Of a DNA stretch of 64,000 bases, positions 16,888 through 27,124 are shown piece after piece. This DNA is from Alicyclobacillus sacchari. GTDB taxonomy: Bacteria; Bacillota; Bacilli; Alicyclobacillales; Alicyclobacillaceae. Both the position numbers and the translations under genes were made by a program. The notes under the pieces are model-generated. The model saw nothing but the letters and a program-made list of their open reading frames with translations, did not search any database and had not been told where the DNA came from. Position 1 is the first letter of the stretch. Every line of letters begins with the position of its first letter. The stretch lies in NCBI RefSeq assembly GCF_004366795.1, contig NZ_SORF01000002.1, forward strand, positions 1 through 64,000, given 5' to 3'.

Positions 16888-18201
16888 ATGAACAATGTTA
16901 CAGTGGTTGGCGCTGGGTTGGCTGGGGCAGAGGCAGCTTGGCAGGCGGCCCAGCGCGGTGCGCAGGTGGTTTTGTACGAGATGCGCCCGGTGCGGCAAAC
17001 ACCGGCTCATCACACTGAACAGTTTGCGGAATTGGTCTGTACAAACTCGTTTCGTGCGGCAAGTATCACAAATGCAGTCGGATTGTTGAAAGAAGAGATG
17101 CGCCGTTTAGATTCTGTCATTATGAAGGCTGCCGATGAGCATCAAGTTCCGGCCGGCGGCGCATTGGCAGTCGACCGTGAACGTTTTTCCGCTCGTGTTA
17201 CCGAACTCGTAAGCAGCCATCCGAACATTGAAGTGCGCCGTGAAGAGATCTTAGAAATTCCTTCTGAAGGAATCTGTGTTGTTGCCACTGGTCCTCTAAC
17301 GTCACCGGCATTGTCGGAGAGCATTCGTCGTTTCATCGGTCACGACTATCTGTATTTCTTTGACGCGGCGGCGCCCATTGTGACCAAGGAGTCTGTCGAT
17401 ATGGACAAGGTGTTTCTGCAATCCCGCTACGACAAAGGCGAGGCTGCGTATTTGAATTGTCCCATGGACGAGGAGCAGTTCAATCGCTTCTATGAAGAGT
17501 TGATTCACGCGGAACGCGCCGAGTTGAAAGACTTTGAAGAAGAAAAGTACTTCGAGGGTTGCATGCCGATTGAGGCGATGGCTGCCCGCGGCCGCCAGAC
17601 ATTATTGTTTGGTCCGATGAAGCCAGTTGGGCTTCGCGATCCACGGACAGGGAAGCGGCCCTACGCTGTTGTGCAATTGCGCCAGGATAATGGAGCCGCA
17701 ACATTATTCAATATCGTCGGGTTTCAGACACACCTCAAGTGGGGTGAACAAAAGCGAGTGTTTGGCCTGATTCCGGGTCTCGAACATGCCGAAATCGTTC
17801 GTTACGGTGTCATGCACCGAAACACCTACATCAATAGTCCTCGTACGTTGCTGCCTACATATCAAACGAAAGCTCGCCGCGAGTTGTTGTTCGCGGGACA
17901 AATCACGGGCGTTGAGGGCTATGTCGAATCGGCAGCGTCAGGTTTGGTTGCCGGAATCAATGCTGGGCGAATTGCTGCGAACATGGAACCTGTGACTATG
18001 CCCCATACCACGTCAATAGGAAGTCTTGCCCACTATATCACGCACACGTCCGCCGACAACTTTCAGCCTATGAATGCCACGTTCGGATTATTTCCGCCGT
18101 TGCCCGAGCACATCAAGGATAAGCGGCAGCGAAACGAAGCATATGCACAACGTGCGCTGGCGGATCTGTCCAGATGCATCGCGGGCATGCAGGTGAGCTG
18201 A
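16888..18201 (+). CDS. trmFO: tRNA (uracil-5-)-methyltransferase TrmFO, folate- and FAD-dependent
   Basis: This 437-residue flavoprotein makes 5-methyluridine at tRNA position 54 using methylenetetrahydrofolate. The FAD-binding start [16 protein letters not shown], the conserved [10 protein letters not shown] region with the catalytic-type Cys, [46 protein letters not shown] and the C-terminal [21 protein letters not shown] are all typical. ATG 16888 lies eight bases after AAGGAAG and is preferred over GTG 16879. xerC starts three bases after its stop. Confidence 0.97.
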   Translation: MNNVTVVGAGLAGAEAAWQAAQRGAQVVLYEMRPVRQTPAHHTEQFAELVCTNSFRAASITNAVGLLKEEMRRLDSVIMKAADEHQVPAGGALAVDRERFSARVTELVSSHPNIEVRREEILEIPSEGICVVATGPLTSPALSESIRRFIGHDYLYFFDAAAPIVTKESVDMDKVFLQSRYDKGEAAYLNCPMDEEQFNRFYEELIHAERAELKDFEEEKYFEGCMPIEAMAARGRQTLLFGPMKPVGLRDPRTGKRPYAVVQLRQDNGAATLFNIVGFQTHLKWGEQKRVFGLIPGLEHAEIVRYGVMHRNTYINSPRTLLPTYQTKARRELLFAGQITGVEGYVESAASGLVAGINAGRIAANMEPVTMPHTTSIGSLAHYITHTSADNFQPMNATFGLFPPLPEHIKDKRQRNEAYAQRALADLSRCIAGMQVS

Positions 18202-18204
18202 ACC

Positions 18205-19089
18205 ATGCTTCTCGAAGACTGGATTGGGCGCTTTCTCGACGAGTCAAAGGCAAAGTGGAGCGCGAATACCTTGCATGCCTATGGGCGCGACCTGAACCGA
18301 TTGCAGACGTGGCTTGCAAAACGGGCGATAACGGATGTTGCGGGCCTTTCTGCGAGAGAGATGCGTTCGTTTATTGCGGATGAACTGGCGGGAGGCAAAT
18401 CGAAAGCAAGCGTCTCCCGCCAATTGTCCTGCTATCGCTCTTTTTTTGCGTTCCTTGAGCGAGAGGGCGTGATCGATCGCGAGATAGTTCGTTTGCTCAC
18501 ATTACCCAAACGCGACAAGCCCGTTCCGAAGTACTTGTATCAAGAAGAAGTTGCGCAACTCCTTGACCATATTGATGGATCTGATTTCGCATCGTTGCGC
18601 GATCGCGCTCTCCTGGAATGCATCTATGCATCAGGTGTTCGCGTAAGTGAATGTACGAACATTGATGTCGGCGATCTTTCACTGAACGATGGTTATGTAT
18701 ATATCATGGGCAAGGGCGGCAAGGAACGTTATGTGTTGCTAGGTGGCAAGGCGATCGCAGCTCTCTATCGGTACCTGGAGGCGCGCGGCGCAATCGCCAC
18801 ATGCCCAGCTTTATTTGTGAACCAGCGTGGCACGCGTCTATCGGATCGCAGTGTCCGGCGTATACTGGATCGAAGAATTCGCGAAGTGCCTGGGTTGCGA
18901 CACATCCACGTGCATGGGCTGCGCCATTCCTTTGCGACGCACCTCCTAGACGGGGGGGCCGACTTGCGCAGCGTTCAGGAGCTGTTGGGGCATGCCAGCC
19001 TGTCGAGTACGCAGATTTACACACACACGAGTCGCGAGCGTTTGACGAAAGTGTATCTCGATGCGCATCCGCGGGCGGAACGAAAATAG
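18205..19089 (+). CDS. xerC: Tyrosine recombinase XerC (CodV)
   Basis: This 294-residue site-specific recombinase resolves chromosome dimers at dif. The N-terminal SAM-like core-binding domain spans about residues 1-95 and the catalytic domain the rest. The catalytic Arg is in SGVRVSE, the Lys in MGKGGKER, the His/Arg pair in [13 protein letters not shown], the second His in LGHASLSS, and the nucleophilic Tyr in QIYTH. Position between trmFO and hslV matches codV of B. subtilis, where the set forms the cod operon. Confidence 0.95.
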   Translation: MLLEDWIGRFLDESKAKWSANTLHAYGRDLNRLQTWLAKRAITDVAGLSAREMRSFIADELAGGKSKASVSRQLSCYRSFFAFLEREGVIDREIVRLLTLPKRDKPVPKYLYQEEVAQLLDHIDGSDFASLRDRALLECIYASGVRVSECTNIDVGDLSLNDGYVYIMGKGGKERYVLLGGKAIAALYRYLEARGAIATCPALFVNQRGTRLSDRSVRRILDRRIREVPGLRHIHVHGLRHSFATHLLDGGADLRSVQELLGHASLSSTQIYTHTSRERLTKVYLDAHPRAERK

Positions 19090-19108
19090 GACGATAGGAG
19101 CGAATGGG

Positions 19109-19651
19109 ATGGATATGTCGATGCATGCGACAACCATTTTCGCCATATTGAAAGATGGTAAAGGTGCGATGGCCGGCGATGGCCAGGTGACTTTGGGTAA
19201 TAGCATGATTATGAAACAAGGAGCCCGCAAGGTTCGGCGTCTTTATAAGGACCAGGTAGTGGCTGGGTTTGCCGGTTCGGTTGCCGATGCGTTTACTTTG
19301 TTTGAGAAATTTGAGAAGCGGCTCGAGGAGTTTCAAGGAAATCTACAGAGATCGGCCGTTGAATTGGCGAAGGAATGGCGGTCAGACAAAGTTTTGCAGA
19401 AACTTGAGGCGATGCTCCTTGTAATGAATCGCACAGATCTTTTAATCGTCTCCGGCGGAGGCGAGGTCATTCAACCCGACGACGGCATTTGCGCGATCGG
19501 CTCTGGTGGAGCTTTTGCATTGTCGGCCGGGCGCGCTTTGGCGCGCAATACAGATTTGACGCCAGCGGAGATCGCCCGCAAGTCTTTGGAGATCGCATCC
19601 GAAATTTGTGTTTTTACGAACGATCACATCGTGTTGGAAGTCGTCGAGTGA
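19109..19651 (+). CDS. hslV: ATP-dependent protease subunit HslV (ClpQ)
   Basis: This 180-residue peptidase subunit forms a proteasome-like double hexamer with HslU. HATTIFAI carries the N-terminal catalytic residue region, and [26 protein letters not shown] and [10 protein letters not shown] are near-identical to B. subtilis ClpQ. As in that species a few residues precede the TTI core. ATG 19109 lies eight bases after AGGAG; ATG 19115 and 19121 are in the same frame. Confidence 0.95.
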   Translation: MDMSMHATTIFAILKDGKGAMAGDGQVTLGNSMIMKQGARKVRRLYKDQVVAGFAGSVADAFTLFEKFEKRLEEFQGNLQRSAVELAKEWRSDKVLQKLEAMLLVMNRTDLLIVSGGGEVIQPDDGICAIGSGGAFALSAGRALARNTDLTPAEIARKSLEIASEICVFTNDHIVLEVVE

Positions 19652-19666
19652 CGAGGAGGGATTCGA

Positions 19667-21058
19667 ATGGTGATGGAACGCGAATTGACGCCACGTCAAA
19701 TAGTGGAACATCTCGACCGCTATATCGTCGGGCAACGCGCTGCTAAGCGGGCGGTGGCTGTCGCTCTTCGCAACCGATCGCGCAGAGCGAAACTGAGCCC
19801 AGAGTTGCAAGCGGAAGTAACGCCCAAGAACATTCTCATGATTGGGCCTACCGGTGTAGGTAAGACCGAAATTGCAAGACGTCTTAGTAAGTTGGTGGGT
19901 GCCCCCTTCATCAAGGTGGAGGCCACCAAATTCACGGAAGTCGGTTATGTGGGCCGCGATGTTGAAGCCATGGTACGTGATCTCGTCGAGACGGCTGTGC
20001 GGATGGTGAAGACCGAGCATGCAGAAAAAGTTAAGGACGAGGCGGAAGCGCGCGCGAATGACCGCATCGTTGAGGCGCTTGTACCGGATCCGAGTGCGCG
20101 ATCGCGGGTGAAAAATCCGTTCGAAATGTTATTTGGCGGCACCCAGAACGGCGATCGTACTGCTGAACCAAGTTCCGACAGTGTCCGGGAGGAGCGGCGG
20201 CGCACGAAGCATAAATTGCTGCTTGGGGAACTTGAGGATAAATACGTCGAAATTGATGTCGAAGAACAGTCGGCACCATCTTTGGGGTTCATGCCGGGCG
20301 TTGGTCCTGAGAGCATCGGCAATCTGCAAGAAATGCTGGGGAATCTGCTGCCCAAGTCGACACGCAAGCGAAAGATGACCGTTCGGGAAGCCCGTAAGGT
20401 CCTCACCCAGGAGGAAGCCCAAAAACTGATCGATATGGATGCCGTCACGGCCGAGGCGATTTATCGGGCCGAAAACCATGGCATTATCTTCATCGATGAA
20501 ATGGATAAAATCGCTGGACGGGAGCAACGCGGCCCAGACGTGTCACGCGAAGGTGTGCAACGGGATATCTTGCCCATCGTAGAAGGATCCACCGTTTCGA
20601 CGAAGTACGGAGCGGTCAAGACGGATTACATGCTGTTCATAGGTGCCGGTGCGTTTCATGTCGCAAAACCCTCGGATCTTATTCCGGAGTTACAGGGGCG
20701 TTTTCCAATCCGAGTGGAGCTGGAGCCGCTGACAAAGGAAGATTTTATGCGTATCCTTCGCGAACCCGAACATTCTTTACTCAAGCAGTATACGGCTTTG
20801 CTGGAGACTGAGGGGATTCGCGTGGAATTTAGCGATGATGCGATCGAACGAATTGCCGAAATGGCGCAGCAGGTGAATCAGGAAACGGAGAACATTGGTG
20901 CAAGGCGATTGCACACACTTGTCGAGAAGGTCCTGGAAGATCTCTCATTTGAGGCTCCGGATGTCAACCTACCGTCGATTCAAATCACCCGACAGTACGT
21001 TGATGAAAAACTTGGGGGTATTGTTGTGAATCGTGACTTGAGTCAATTTATCTTGTAA
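19667..21058 (+). CDS. hslU: ATP-dependent protease ATPase subunit HslU (ClpY)
   Basis: This 463-residue AAA+ unfoldase feeds substrates to HslV. It has the N-terminal [16 protein letters not shown] motif, Walker A (GPTGVGKTE), Walker B (IIFIDEMDK) and sensor region (GRFPIRVEL). The inserted I domain lies between about residues 110 and 240. The last residues end LSQFIL, which would dock into HslV. A strong terminator follows. In B. subtilis codY lies next; it is absent here. Confidence 0.96.
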   Translation: MVMERELTPRQIVEHLDRYIVGQRAAKRAVAVALRNRSRRAKLSPELQAEVTPKNILMIGPTGVGKTEIARRLSKLVGAPFIKVEATKFTEVGYVGRDVEAMVRDLVETAVRMVKTEHAEKVKDEAEARANDRIVEALVPDPSARSRVKNPFEMLFGGTQNGDRTAEPSSDSVREERRRTKHKLLLGELEDKYVEIDVEEQSAPSLGFMPGVGPESIGNLQEMLGNLLPKSTRKRKMTVREARKVLTQEEAQKLIDMDAVTAEAIYRAENHGIIFIDEMDKIAGREQRGPDVSREGVQRDILPIVEGSTVSTKYGAVKTDYMLFIGAGAFHVAKPSDLIPELQGRFPIRVELEPLTKEDFMRILREPEHSLLKQYTALLETEGIRVEFSDDAIERIAEMAQQVNQETENIGARRLHTLVEKVLEDLSFEAPDVNLPSIQITRQYVDEKLGGIVVNRDLSQFIL

Positions 21059-21091
21059 AGTTTCAGATTGCTTGCTTCCATATCGAAGTGT

Positions 21092-21126
21092 TGGGTGAAA
21101 CCGATTTTCGGTTTCACCCATTTTTG
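21092..21126 (+). terminator. Intrinsic terminator after hslU
   Basis: TGGGTGAAACCG (21092-21103) pairs perfectly with CGGTTTCACCCA (21109-21120) around a five-base loop, followed by TTTTTG. It separates the hslVU group from the fla/che operon. Confidence 0.95.
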
Positions 21127-21206
21127 TATGGGGATGAACGATAAGAAATAGTTTTTTTTGTTCTTCGCTCTACTCGGCAGGATTCGACTGAGGTGTGCCG
21201 AATTTG

Positions 21207-21225
21207 TAGTTTCGTATCGAAACTA
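21207..21225. promoter_or_regulatory. Perfect dyad upstream of flgB, candidate operator
   Basis: TAGTTTCG and its exact complement CGAAACTA flank a three-base centre, 27 bases before the flgB start and downstream of the hslU terminator. The spacing suits a protein-binding dyad better than an RNA hairpin with its tight loop. I could not assign a clear promoter in the 130 bases between the terminator and flgB. Confidence 0.4.
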
Positions 21226-21252
21226 GTCACAATTTGCATCGAGGCGAGTCCA

Positions 21253-21657
21253 ATGAACGTTTTTCAGCTACTGCAGAGTTCCATTGATGCTGCAACTCTG
21301 CGCCAATCTGTATACGCAAACAACATTGCAAATGCCGAAACACCGGGTTATAAGCGCCAGGATGTGGCGTTTGAGTCCTATTTGCAAAGTGCATTGGATG
21401 GTACCGGACAGGCTCAGATGGGTCAATACCATATTCCTGTCAGTTCAGGCGGGAATTCTGTCAATGTCAATACGTTGCCAAACGTCAGTCCGATTGTTTA
21501 CACCGATAATTCGACAACTGTCGAAAACAACGGTAATAATGTCGACATTACTCAAGAGATGACGTTGCTCGCGGAAAATCAGGTGCGGTACGATACGTTG
21601 GTTCAGGACGTTTCGGACCGTCTAACACGGATGCGGACTGCAATCACGGGGAGTTGA
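21253..21657 (+). CDS. flgB: Flagellar basal-body rod protein FlgB
   Basis: This 134-residue proximal rod subunit starts the fla/che operon. YANNIANAETPGYKRQDVAFE is the rod-protein N-terminal signature. The C-terminal helix (MTLLAENQVRYDTLVQDVSDRLTRM) forms the rod coiled coil with the N-terminal helix. ATG 21253 is chosen because the conserved helix starts right after it; the frame extends open to 21193. flgC follows after five bases. Confidence 0.95.
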   Translation: MNVFQLLQSSIDAATLRQSVYANNIANAETPGYKRQDVAFESYLQSALDGTGQAQMGQYHIPVSSGGNSVNVNTLPNVSPIVYTDNSTTVENNGNNVDITQEMTLLAENQVRYDTLVQDVSDRLTRMRTAITGS

Positions 21658-21662
21658 GCTGA

Positions 21663-22097
21663 GTGTTTGAGAATTCCAGCATGAATATTAGTGCCAGCGG
21701 CCTTGCGGCCAATCAACTTTGGATGAACGTGATTGCCAACAACATTGCGAATGCGAACACGACGCGTACGCCCCAAGGAGGGCCTTATCGCTCGGAAATC
21801 GTAAACTTCCAAGCGGTTGAACAGCCAATGAGTTTTCAAACCACGCTCGGTCAGGCCATGGCGTACGGTGGCGACGGTGTAGAAGTCTCCTCCATCACCC
21901 AAGATTCCAGTCCATTCCAGTTGGTATACGATCCATCCAGCCCGGATGCCGTGAATGGATACGTGAAGATGCCCAACGTCGATATTGCGACACAAATGGT
22001 TGATCTTGTTCAGGCTTCGCGTGCCTATGAGGCGAATGCGACAGCATTTGATGCCGCAAAACAAATGGACATCAGTGCACTGAGCATTGGTAAATAA
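21663..22097 (+). CDS. flgC: Flagellar basal-body rod protein FlgC
   Basis: This 144-residue proximal rod protein has the NVIANNIANANTTRTPQGGPYRSE signature near the start, given here as the family pattern, and the C-terminal VDIATQMVDLVQASRAYEAN helix. It assembles with FlgB and FliE between MS-ring and distal rod. The start is GTG 21663, five bases after flgB. Confidence 0.95.
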   Translation: MFENSSMNISASGLAANQLWMNVIANNIANANTTRTPQGGPYRSEIVNFQAVEQPMSFQTTLGQAMAYGGDGVEVSSITQDSSPFQLVYDPSSPDAVNGYVKMPNVDIATQMVDLVQASRAYEANATAFDAAKQMDISALSIGK

Positions 22098-22117
22098 ATC
22101 GGAATGAGGCGTTGGCT

Positions 22118-22432
22118 ATGATTCCTGCAGTTGTGTCGAATGTTGCAAACGCGGTTACAGCGACCGGCGCCGCGGGTACGACTCCGGTAGGAGGAGCAGG
22201 AAGTAGCGGGGGGACTAGTTTCGGGGAGTTCTTGGCGCATGCGATCGATCAGGTGAACTCTCTAAGTCAGTCTGCTGATCAAATGGCGGTGACATATGCG
22301 GCTGGTGGACCCGTTTCAACTGCGCAATTGATGATTGCTGAATCGCAAGCGACGTTGGCCGTTGATATGATGTCGCAAGTTGCTACACGCGTACAGCAAG
22401 CGTACTCGACCATGATGAATATGCAAATTTAA
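22118..22432 (+). CDS. fliE: Flagellar hook-basal body complex protein FliE
   Basis: This 104-residue protein links the MS-ring to the rod. A Gly/Ala/Ser-rich N-terminal half precedes the conserved helical half (FGEFLAHAIDQVNSLSQSADQ; LMIAESQATLAVDMMSQVATRVQQAY). ATG 22118 lies eight bases after GAGG, while the TTG at 22112 would be too close. Confidence 0.93.
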   Translation: MIPAVVSNVANAVTATGAAGTTPVGGAGSSGGTSFGEFLAHAIDQVNSLSQSADQMAVTYAAGGPVSTAQLMIAESQATLAVDMMSQVATRVQQAYSTMMNMQI

Positions 22433-22470
22433 TCGTTGTCATTGCGATGATTGAAATAGGGTGAGATGCG

Positions 22471-23994
22471 TTGAATGAAACCCTGCGGGGGATGTGGACC
22501 CATGTAAAAGGGAGATGGACAGCTCTGTCTCCCTTTGCCCGACGCAATGCCATAATCGCGTTTGTCGCTGCGTTGGCGGCACTCGCGACGATTGTGTTCG
22601 TCGCTTCGCGCCCACATTATGTGACCATTATGGAGGGCCTCGATGATAAGTCGCTTGGCCAGGTGCAGCAGGAACTCGATACCTTAAAGATTCCGAATCA
22701 AATTCAGGGCACCGCGGTTTTGGTTCCCGCCCGCGAGGCGGACGAAGCTCGTATACAACTATCGATGGCGGGTTTGCCGCAATCGGGTTATGTTGGTTAC
22801 TCGAGCGTGAGTACGTCGTTTGGTCTTACACAGGATCAATTCAATATCCAGGTGCTCGACGCACTGCAACAGAGCTTGAATGCGACGATTTCCAGCATGA
22901 ATGGTGTGGAATCGGCACAGGTTCACATTGTCATGCCTCAGCAGCAACTTTTCGTGACTCAGCCAACCTCGGATGCGAAAGCGTCGGTATTTGTAACGCT
23001 GGGAACTGGTGTGCAGTTGTCGCCGGCGCAAGTTGCTGGTATTCAAGAACTTGTGGCGCATTCAGTACAAGGGTTGAGTGTCGGCAATGTCACGGTGGTG
23101 GATCAGTACGGCGATACATTGTCCAGTGACACGCCCTCCACCGGATCGACGGTCACAGGAGCTTCGTCGGAGTTAGCGATGCGTGAGAAACTGGAGAACG
23201 ATCTGCAACAGAAACTGGTTTCGGGTCTTCAGCAGATTGTTGGCGCACAAAACGCTGTCGTTGTCGTGCATGCGAACGTGACGTTCAATCAAACGCAGAC
23301 CACGTCTCATGTTTTGTACAATGCTCCGGGTTCAACCAACGGTTTTGTGACGAGCACCCAGATCGATAAGTCGCAGACCACAAACGGGACGGGCCCAGGC
23401 GGTGCCGCAGGGCAGGCGGGCACGAATCCGAACCTGAACTCCACGTATGCTGCCGGTGGCAGCGGAGGTTCAAATTCGACGTCCTCTAACACGACAACTA
23501 ATTACGCGTTTAGCTATCAAAATCAGCAGACCACGTCCGATCCGATGCAAGTTCAGGGTTATTCGGTCGGCGTCTTGCTGAACAGCAATGACAAGAGCAT
23601 TACGCCAGCCGTGCAGGCTCAGATCAAGAATTTCGTGGCGGGGGTTATTGGAGGAACGCAGACGCAGGGGAAAAATCAGGTCAGTGTCTCCGCGGTTCCG
23701 TTCACCTCCATGCAACAGCCGACCACTTTGGTGACACCGGGCTCGCACCGCTTCGTCTATGCTCTCGGCGCGTTGCTTTTGCTTGTGATTGGCGGGGCCG
23801 TCGTTTGGTATCGACGCCGCCAAACACGGGCTAAGGAATTGCAGATACCTACGGTTTTATCGGATGTATTCGAGAACGAGTTGGAAGAACTACCACTAAC
23901 GGAAGAAGAAGTGCTTCGTTCACAACTGGTGAACCTTGCAAAGCAACGGCCGGACGATTTTACAAGTCTACTGCGTTCATGGTTATCGGAGTGA
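22471..23994 (+). CDS. fliF: Flagellar MS-ring protein FliF
   Basis: This 507-residue protein builds the MS-ring in the membrane, on which the C-ring and export gate assemble. Transmembrane segments lie at about 25-47 and 430-450. Between them lie two ring-building motifs (MEGLDDKSLGQVQQELDTLKI; AREADEARIQLSMAGLPQSG) and a Gly/Ser/Asn-rich variable loop (about 300-345). The cytoplasmic tail (ELEELPLTEEEVL, VNLAKQRPDDFTSLLRSWL) binds FliG. The start is TTG 22471 after GGGTGAG. Confidence 0.95.
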   Translation: MNETLRGMWTHVKGRWTALSPFARRNAIIAFVAALAALATIVFVASRPHYVTIMEGLDDKSLGQVQQELDTLKIPNQIQGTAVLVPAREADEARIQLSMAGLPQSGYVGYSSVSTSFGLTQDQFNIQVLDALQQSLNATISSMNGVESAQVHIVMPQQQLFVTQPTSDAKASVFVTLGTGVQLSPAQVAGIQELVAHSVQGLSVGNVTVVDQYGDTLSSDTPSTGSTVTGASSELAMREKLENDLQQKLVSGLQQIVGAQNAVVVVHANVTFNQTQTTSHVLYNAPGSTNGFVTSTQIDKSQTTNGTGPGGAAGQAGTNPNLNSTYAAGGSGGSNSTSSNTTTNYAFSYQNQQTTSDPMQVQGYSVGVLLNSNDKSITPAVQAQIKNFVAGVIGGTQTQGKNQVSVSAVPFTSMQQPTTLVTPGSHRFVYALGALLLLVIGGAVVWYRRRQTRAKELQIPTVLSDVFENELEELPLTEEEVLRSQLVNLAKQRPDDFTSLLRSWLSE

Positions 23995-24026
23995 CAAATT
24001 CGTGAATGTAGCAAGGAGGCGATGAG

Positions 24027-25037
24027 ATGCAACGCCGATCGTCTTTGTCCGGCAAGCAAAAGGCAGCTGTTCTTCTCATCGCGCTGGGTCAAGATGTCGC
24101 AGCTGAGATTTTTAAACGTCTATCTCAAGATGAAGTAGACCAGTTGACGTTTGAAATTGCCAACGTAAACAAAGTTGGAATGGAACAGAGAGAAACCATT
24201 TTGGAAGAGTTTCGAGATCTTGCGATGGCAAAGGAATACATTCAAACGGGTGGGATCGATTATGCCCGCGAGGTTTTGGAGCGCGCTTTGGGTCCGCAAT
24301 CAGCACAGGATGTACTTGCGCGTTTAACATCTGCCTTGCAGGTTCGTCCGTTTCATTTTGCGCGCAAGGCGGATCCGAATCAGGTGTTAGGGTTTTTGCA
24401 GGATGAACATCCGCAAACGGTGGCTTTGGTGTTGTCGTATCTCGAGCCCAGTCAAGCTGCGATGATTATTTCTGAATTGCCTCCGGAACTGCAGGCGGAT
24501 GTCGCAAGGCGGATTGCAACCATGAAAGGGACGTCCCCCGACGTCATTGCCGAGGTCGAGGAAATCCTCGAATCGAAGCTCTCGACGATGACGGCGGTTG
24601 ACAATTCTCACACGGGTGGGATTGAGGCCGTTGTCAACATATTAAATGGCGTTGATCGAAGCACAGAGAAAAGTATTCTCGAGCAACTCGCCACTCGCGA
24701 TCCCGATTTGGTCGACGAGATCAAGAAGCGCATGTTTGTGTTTGAGGATATCATCTTCCTCGATTCCAAAGCCATTCAGCGGGTTATTCGCGAGGTCGAT
24801 GCGCGCGATCTGCAATTGGCCTTGAAGGTTGCGCGTGAAGACGTCAAGGAAGTTCTGTTCAACAACATGTCCAAACGCATGGCGGAGCAGTTTCAAGAGG
24901 ACATGGAATATATGGGGCCCGTTCGCTTGCGCGATGTCGAGGATGCCCAGCAACGCATCGTTGGCGTGATTCGGCACCTGGAGGATATCGGCGAAATTGT
25001 CGTCTCGCGTGGCGGGGGGGACGATATCATTGTCTAA
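24027..25037 (+). CDS. fliG: Flagellar motor switch protein FliG
   Basis: This 336-residue protein forms the top of the C-ring and receives torque from the stator. The N-terminal domain contacts FliF. The middle armadillo domain contains the EHPQTVALVLSYLEP motif and contacts FliM. The C-terminal domain has the charged torque helix (about residues 275-300, EDIIFLDSKAIQRVIREVDARDL). ATG 24027 follows AAGGAGGCGATG. Its end overlaps the fliH start. Confidence 0.96.
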   Translation: MQRRSSLSGKQKAAVLLIALGQDVAAEIFKRLSQDEVDQLTFEIANVNKVGMEQRETILEEFRDLAMAKEYIQTGGIDYAREVLERALGPQSAQDVLARLTSALQVRPFHFARKADPNQVLGFLQDEHPQTVALVLSYLEPSQAAMIISELPPELQADVARRIATMKGTSPDVIAEVEEILESKLSTMTAVDNSHTGGIEAVVNILNGVDRSTEKSILEQLATRDPDLVDEIKKRMFVFEDIIFLDSKAIQRVIREVDARDLQLALKVAREDVKEVLFNNMSKRMAEQFQEDMEYMGPVRLRDVEDAQQRIVGVIRHLEDIGEIVVSRGGGDDIIV

Positions 25038-25824
25038 CGTCGTGAAGCGCGAGCAAGTGATTCCACATATCGATTGCGTTGCCATTCCCGAGGTTGCTGT
25101 TTCGTCCCCATCCATTGAGGGGACCGAAGTTCAGCAACAAGAGTCTGCTTTGGTCGAGGATGCAGTTGGGCGCCTTCGTCAGATGGCGATCGAACAAGCA
25201 GAGCGGGAACGAACCATCATTTTGCAACGAGCGGTGGCAGAGGCGCAAGAAGTGGTTGCGCGCGCTCGCGAAGAGGCGGATTCCATTGCGGAACAAGTCC
25301 GGCGCCTGGCCTATGACGAGGGCATGCAACAGGGACTCGCGGCTGCGGCGCGGGAATTCGCTTCGTGGAAGCAAACTGAGTATGACAAGCTCGACGCCTT
25401 GGCGAGCGACATGCAGGCGGATTGGAACAGACGCATAATGGCACAAAAAACTGCGCTCAGCCAATTTGCGATCGCGGTTGCAAGGACGCTTCTTGGCCGG
25501 GAACTCGCGCTGGCGTCTGTCGCCATCGATCAACTGATCGAGGACATGCTGCAACAGGTGATTCAGGCTGCCTCTGTCTGTGTCCGTGTGCATCCGGACG
25601 ACTATCAGGCGGCTTGTGATACCAAACCGACATGGTCGCTACGCGGCATGGGCCAGTGGGCTGTTCAGGTGATCCCGGATCCGTCGATGAACCCGGGTGA
25701 TTGCGAGATTTGGGCGGATTCTGTGCACATTGACGGAAGGATGCAGGTGCGTCTCGCGGAGCTCACGGACTGGCTCACAAGGCTGGCAGAGGAAGGAGAT
25801 GCCGGCGATGTGGAGTCTGCTTGA
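25030..25824 (+). CDS. fliH: Flagellar export assembly protein FliH
   Basis: This protein of about 264 residues regulates the FliI ATPase and ties it to the C-ring. The middle is a long charged coiled coil (about 35-150: EQAERERTIILQRAVAEAQE, then AREEADSIAEQVRRLAYDEG). The C-terminal domain resembles the V/F-ATPase peripheral stalk. The start is uncertain: TTG 25030 overlaps fliG by eight bases, and GTG 25042 is the alternative. The end overlaps fliI by 17 bases. Confidence 0.85.
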   Translation: MSNVVKREQVIPHIDCVAIPEVAVSSPSIEGTEVQQQESALVEDAVGRLRQMAIEQAERERTIILQRAVAEAQEVVARAREEADSIAEQVRRLAYDEGMQQGLAAAAREFASWKQTEYDKLDALASDMQADWNRRIMAQKTALSQFAIAVARTLLGRELALASVAIDQLIEDMLQQVIQAASVCVRVHPDDYQAACDTKPTWSLRGMGQWAVQVIPDPSMNPGDCEIWADSVHIDGRMQVRLAELTDWLTRLAEEGDAGDVESA

Positions 25825-27124
25825 GACTGTCACGGATGAACTCAGCCCTAGGCGGTTGTTGCGGATCGAGGGCAGCGTGACGAAATTGGTGGGTACGGCC
25901 CTTGAGGCCACAGGGCCACGGGCATCGCTAGGCGATTTGTGCATTGTCCACGGGGGGGCGCGGCCCTGCCTGGCAGAAGTAACCGGATTTCGCGATGACC
26001 GATTGCTCCTGGTGCCGTTATCTGAACTAGTCAACATTGCCCCGGGAGCGCCTGTTACGTTTTTGCAGCGTCAGCTCGCGGTTGCCTGTGGGGAAGGTCT
26101 GTTGGGGCGCGTGTTAAACGGCCTTGGGGAACCGGACGACGGCCGCGGTGCGATTGTTGGCAAGGTCACGTATCGACAGGTGCTGGGACGGCCGGTGCAT
26201 CCGCTTCGCCGACGTCGGATCGAACGTGTACTTGCAACAGGGGTTCGAGCCATCGACGCGCTTCTGACCTTGGGGGAAGGGCAACGTGTTGGCGTGTTTG
26301 CCGGAAGCGGCGTGGGCAAGAGCACGCTCTTATCGATGATCGCGCGCGGAAGCGATGCGGATGTGAACGTGATCGCGCTGGTTGGTGAACGGGGGCGTGA
26401 GGTCCGTGAATTTATCGAGCGGGATCTGGGAGAAGCAGGTCTTGAGCGCAGCGTGGTGGTCGTCGCCACCTCGGACCAACCTGCGTTTATCCGGATGAAG
26501 GCGGCTTTTGTGGCGACGGCGATTGCCGAGCATTTTCGCGATGCAGGAAAACGTGTTGCATTCATGATGGACTCGGTCACTCGTTTCGCCATGGCACAGC
26601 GGGAAGTGGGATTGGCTGCAGGAGAACCGCCGTCTTCGCGCGGGTATACGCCCTCTGTATTTGCGCTGCTGCCGCAACTCCTGGAAAGAACCGGGCCAGG
26701 CGAGTCAGGTACCATCACCGCGTTTTATACCGTGCTCGTCGAGGGTGACGATATGAATGATCCAATTGCCGATGCGGTCCGCGGTATTCTTGACGGACAT
26801 GTCGTGCTGTCCCGGAAGATGGCTAACGCGGGGCACTATCCAGCCATTGATATCTTATCTAGCATTTCGCGTTTGTTTTCGACGGTGGCGAGTTCGGAAC
26901 ATCAACAGCAAGCGCGGATGGTACGGAGCTGGCTGAGTAAACACCAGGAGGTTGAGGACCTGCTTCGCATCGGTGCTTATCGTAATGGGACAGATGCTGA
27001 CGTCGATATCGCGATCGAAAAAATGGCTGCGATTCGGGCATTGCTCCAACAAGAAGCGGATGATCACACGCCGTTTGCCGATACGATGGCGCGGCTTGCC
27101 GCCCTTGCCGGAGGTGTATCATGA
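25808..27124 (+). CDS. fliI: Flagellum-specific ATPase FliI
   Basis: This 438-residue ATPase of the type III export apparatus resembles the F1 beta subunit. Walker A is GSGVGKST in VGVFAGSGVGKST, the Walker B region is FMMDSVTRFAMAQRE, and GEPPSSRGYTPSVFALLPQLLERTG is the family signature, quoted as the pattern. ATG 25808 lies nine bases after GGAG and is preferred to ATG 25799, which touches the ribosome site. The stop overlaps the fliJ start as ATGA. Confidence 0.96.
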   Translation: MWSLLETVTDELSPRRLLRIEGSVTKLVGTALEATGPRASLGDLCIVHGGARPCLAEVTGFRDDRLLLVPLSELVNIAPGAPVTFLQRQLAVACGEGLLGRVLNGLGEPDDGRGAIVGKVTYRQVLGRPVHPLRRRRIERVLATGVRAIDALLTLGEGQRVGVFAGSGVGKSTLLSMIARGSDADVNVIALVGERGREVREFIERDLGEAGLERSVVVVATSDQPAFIRMKAAFVATAIAEHFRDAGKRVAFMMDSVTRFAMAQREVGLAAGEPPSSRGYTPSVFALLPQLLERTGPGESGTITAFYTVLVEGDDMNDPIADAVRGILDGHVVLSRKMANAGHYPAIDILSSISRLFSTVASSEHQQQARMVRSWLSKHQEVEDLLRIGAYRNGTDADVDIAIEKMAAIRALLQQEADDHTPFADTMARLAALAGGVS

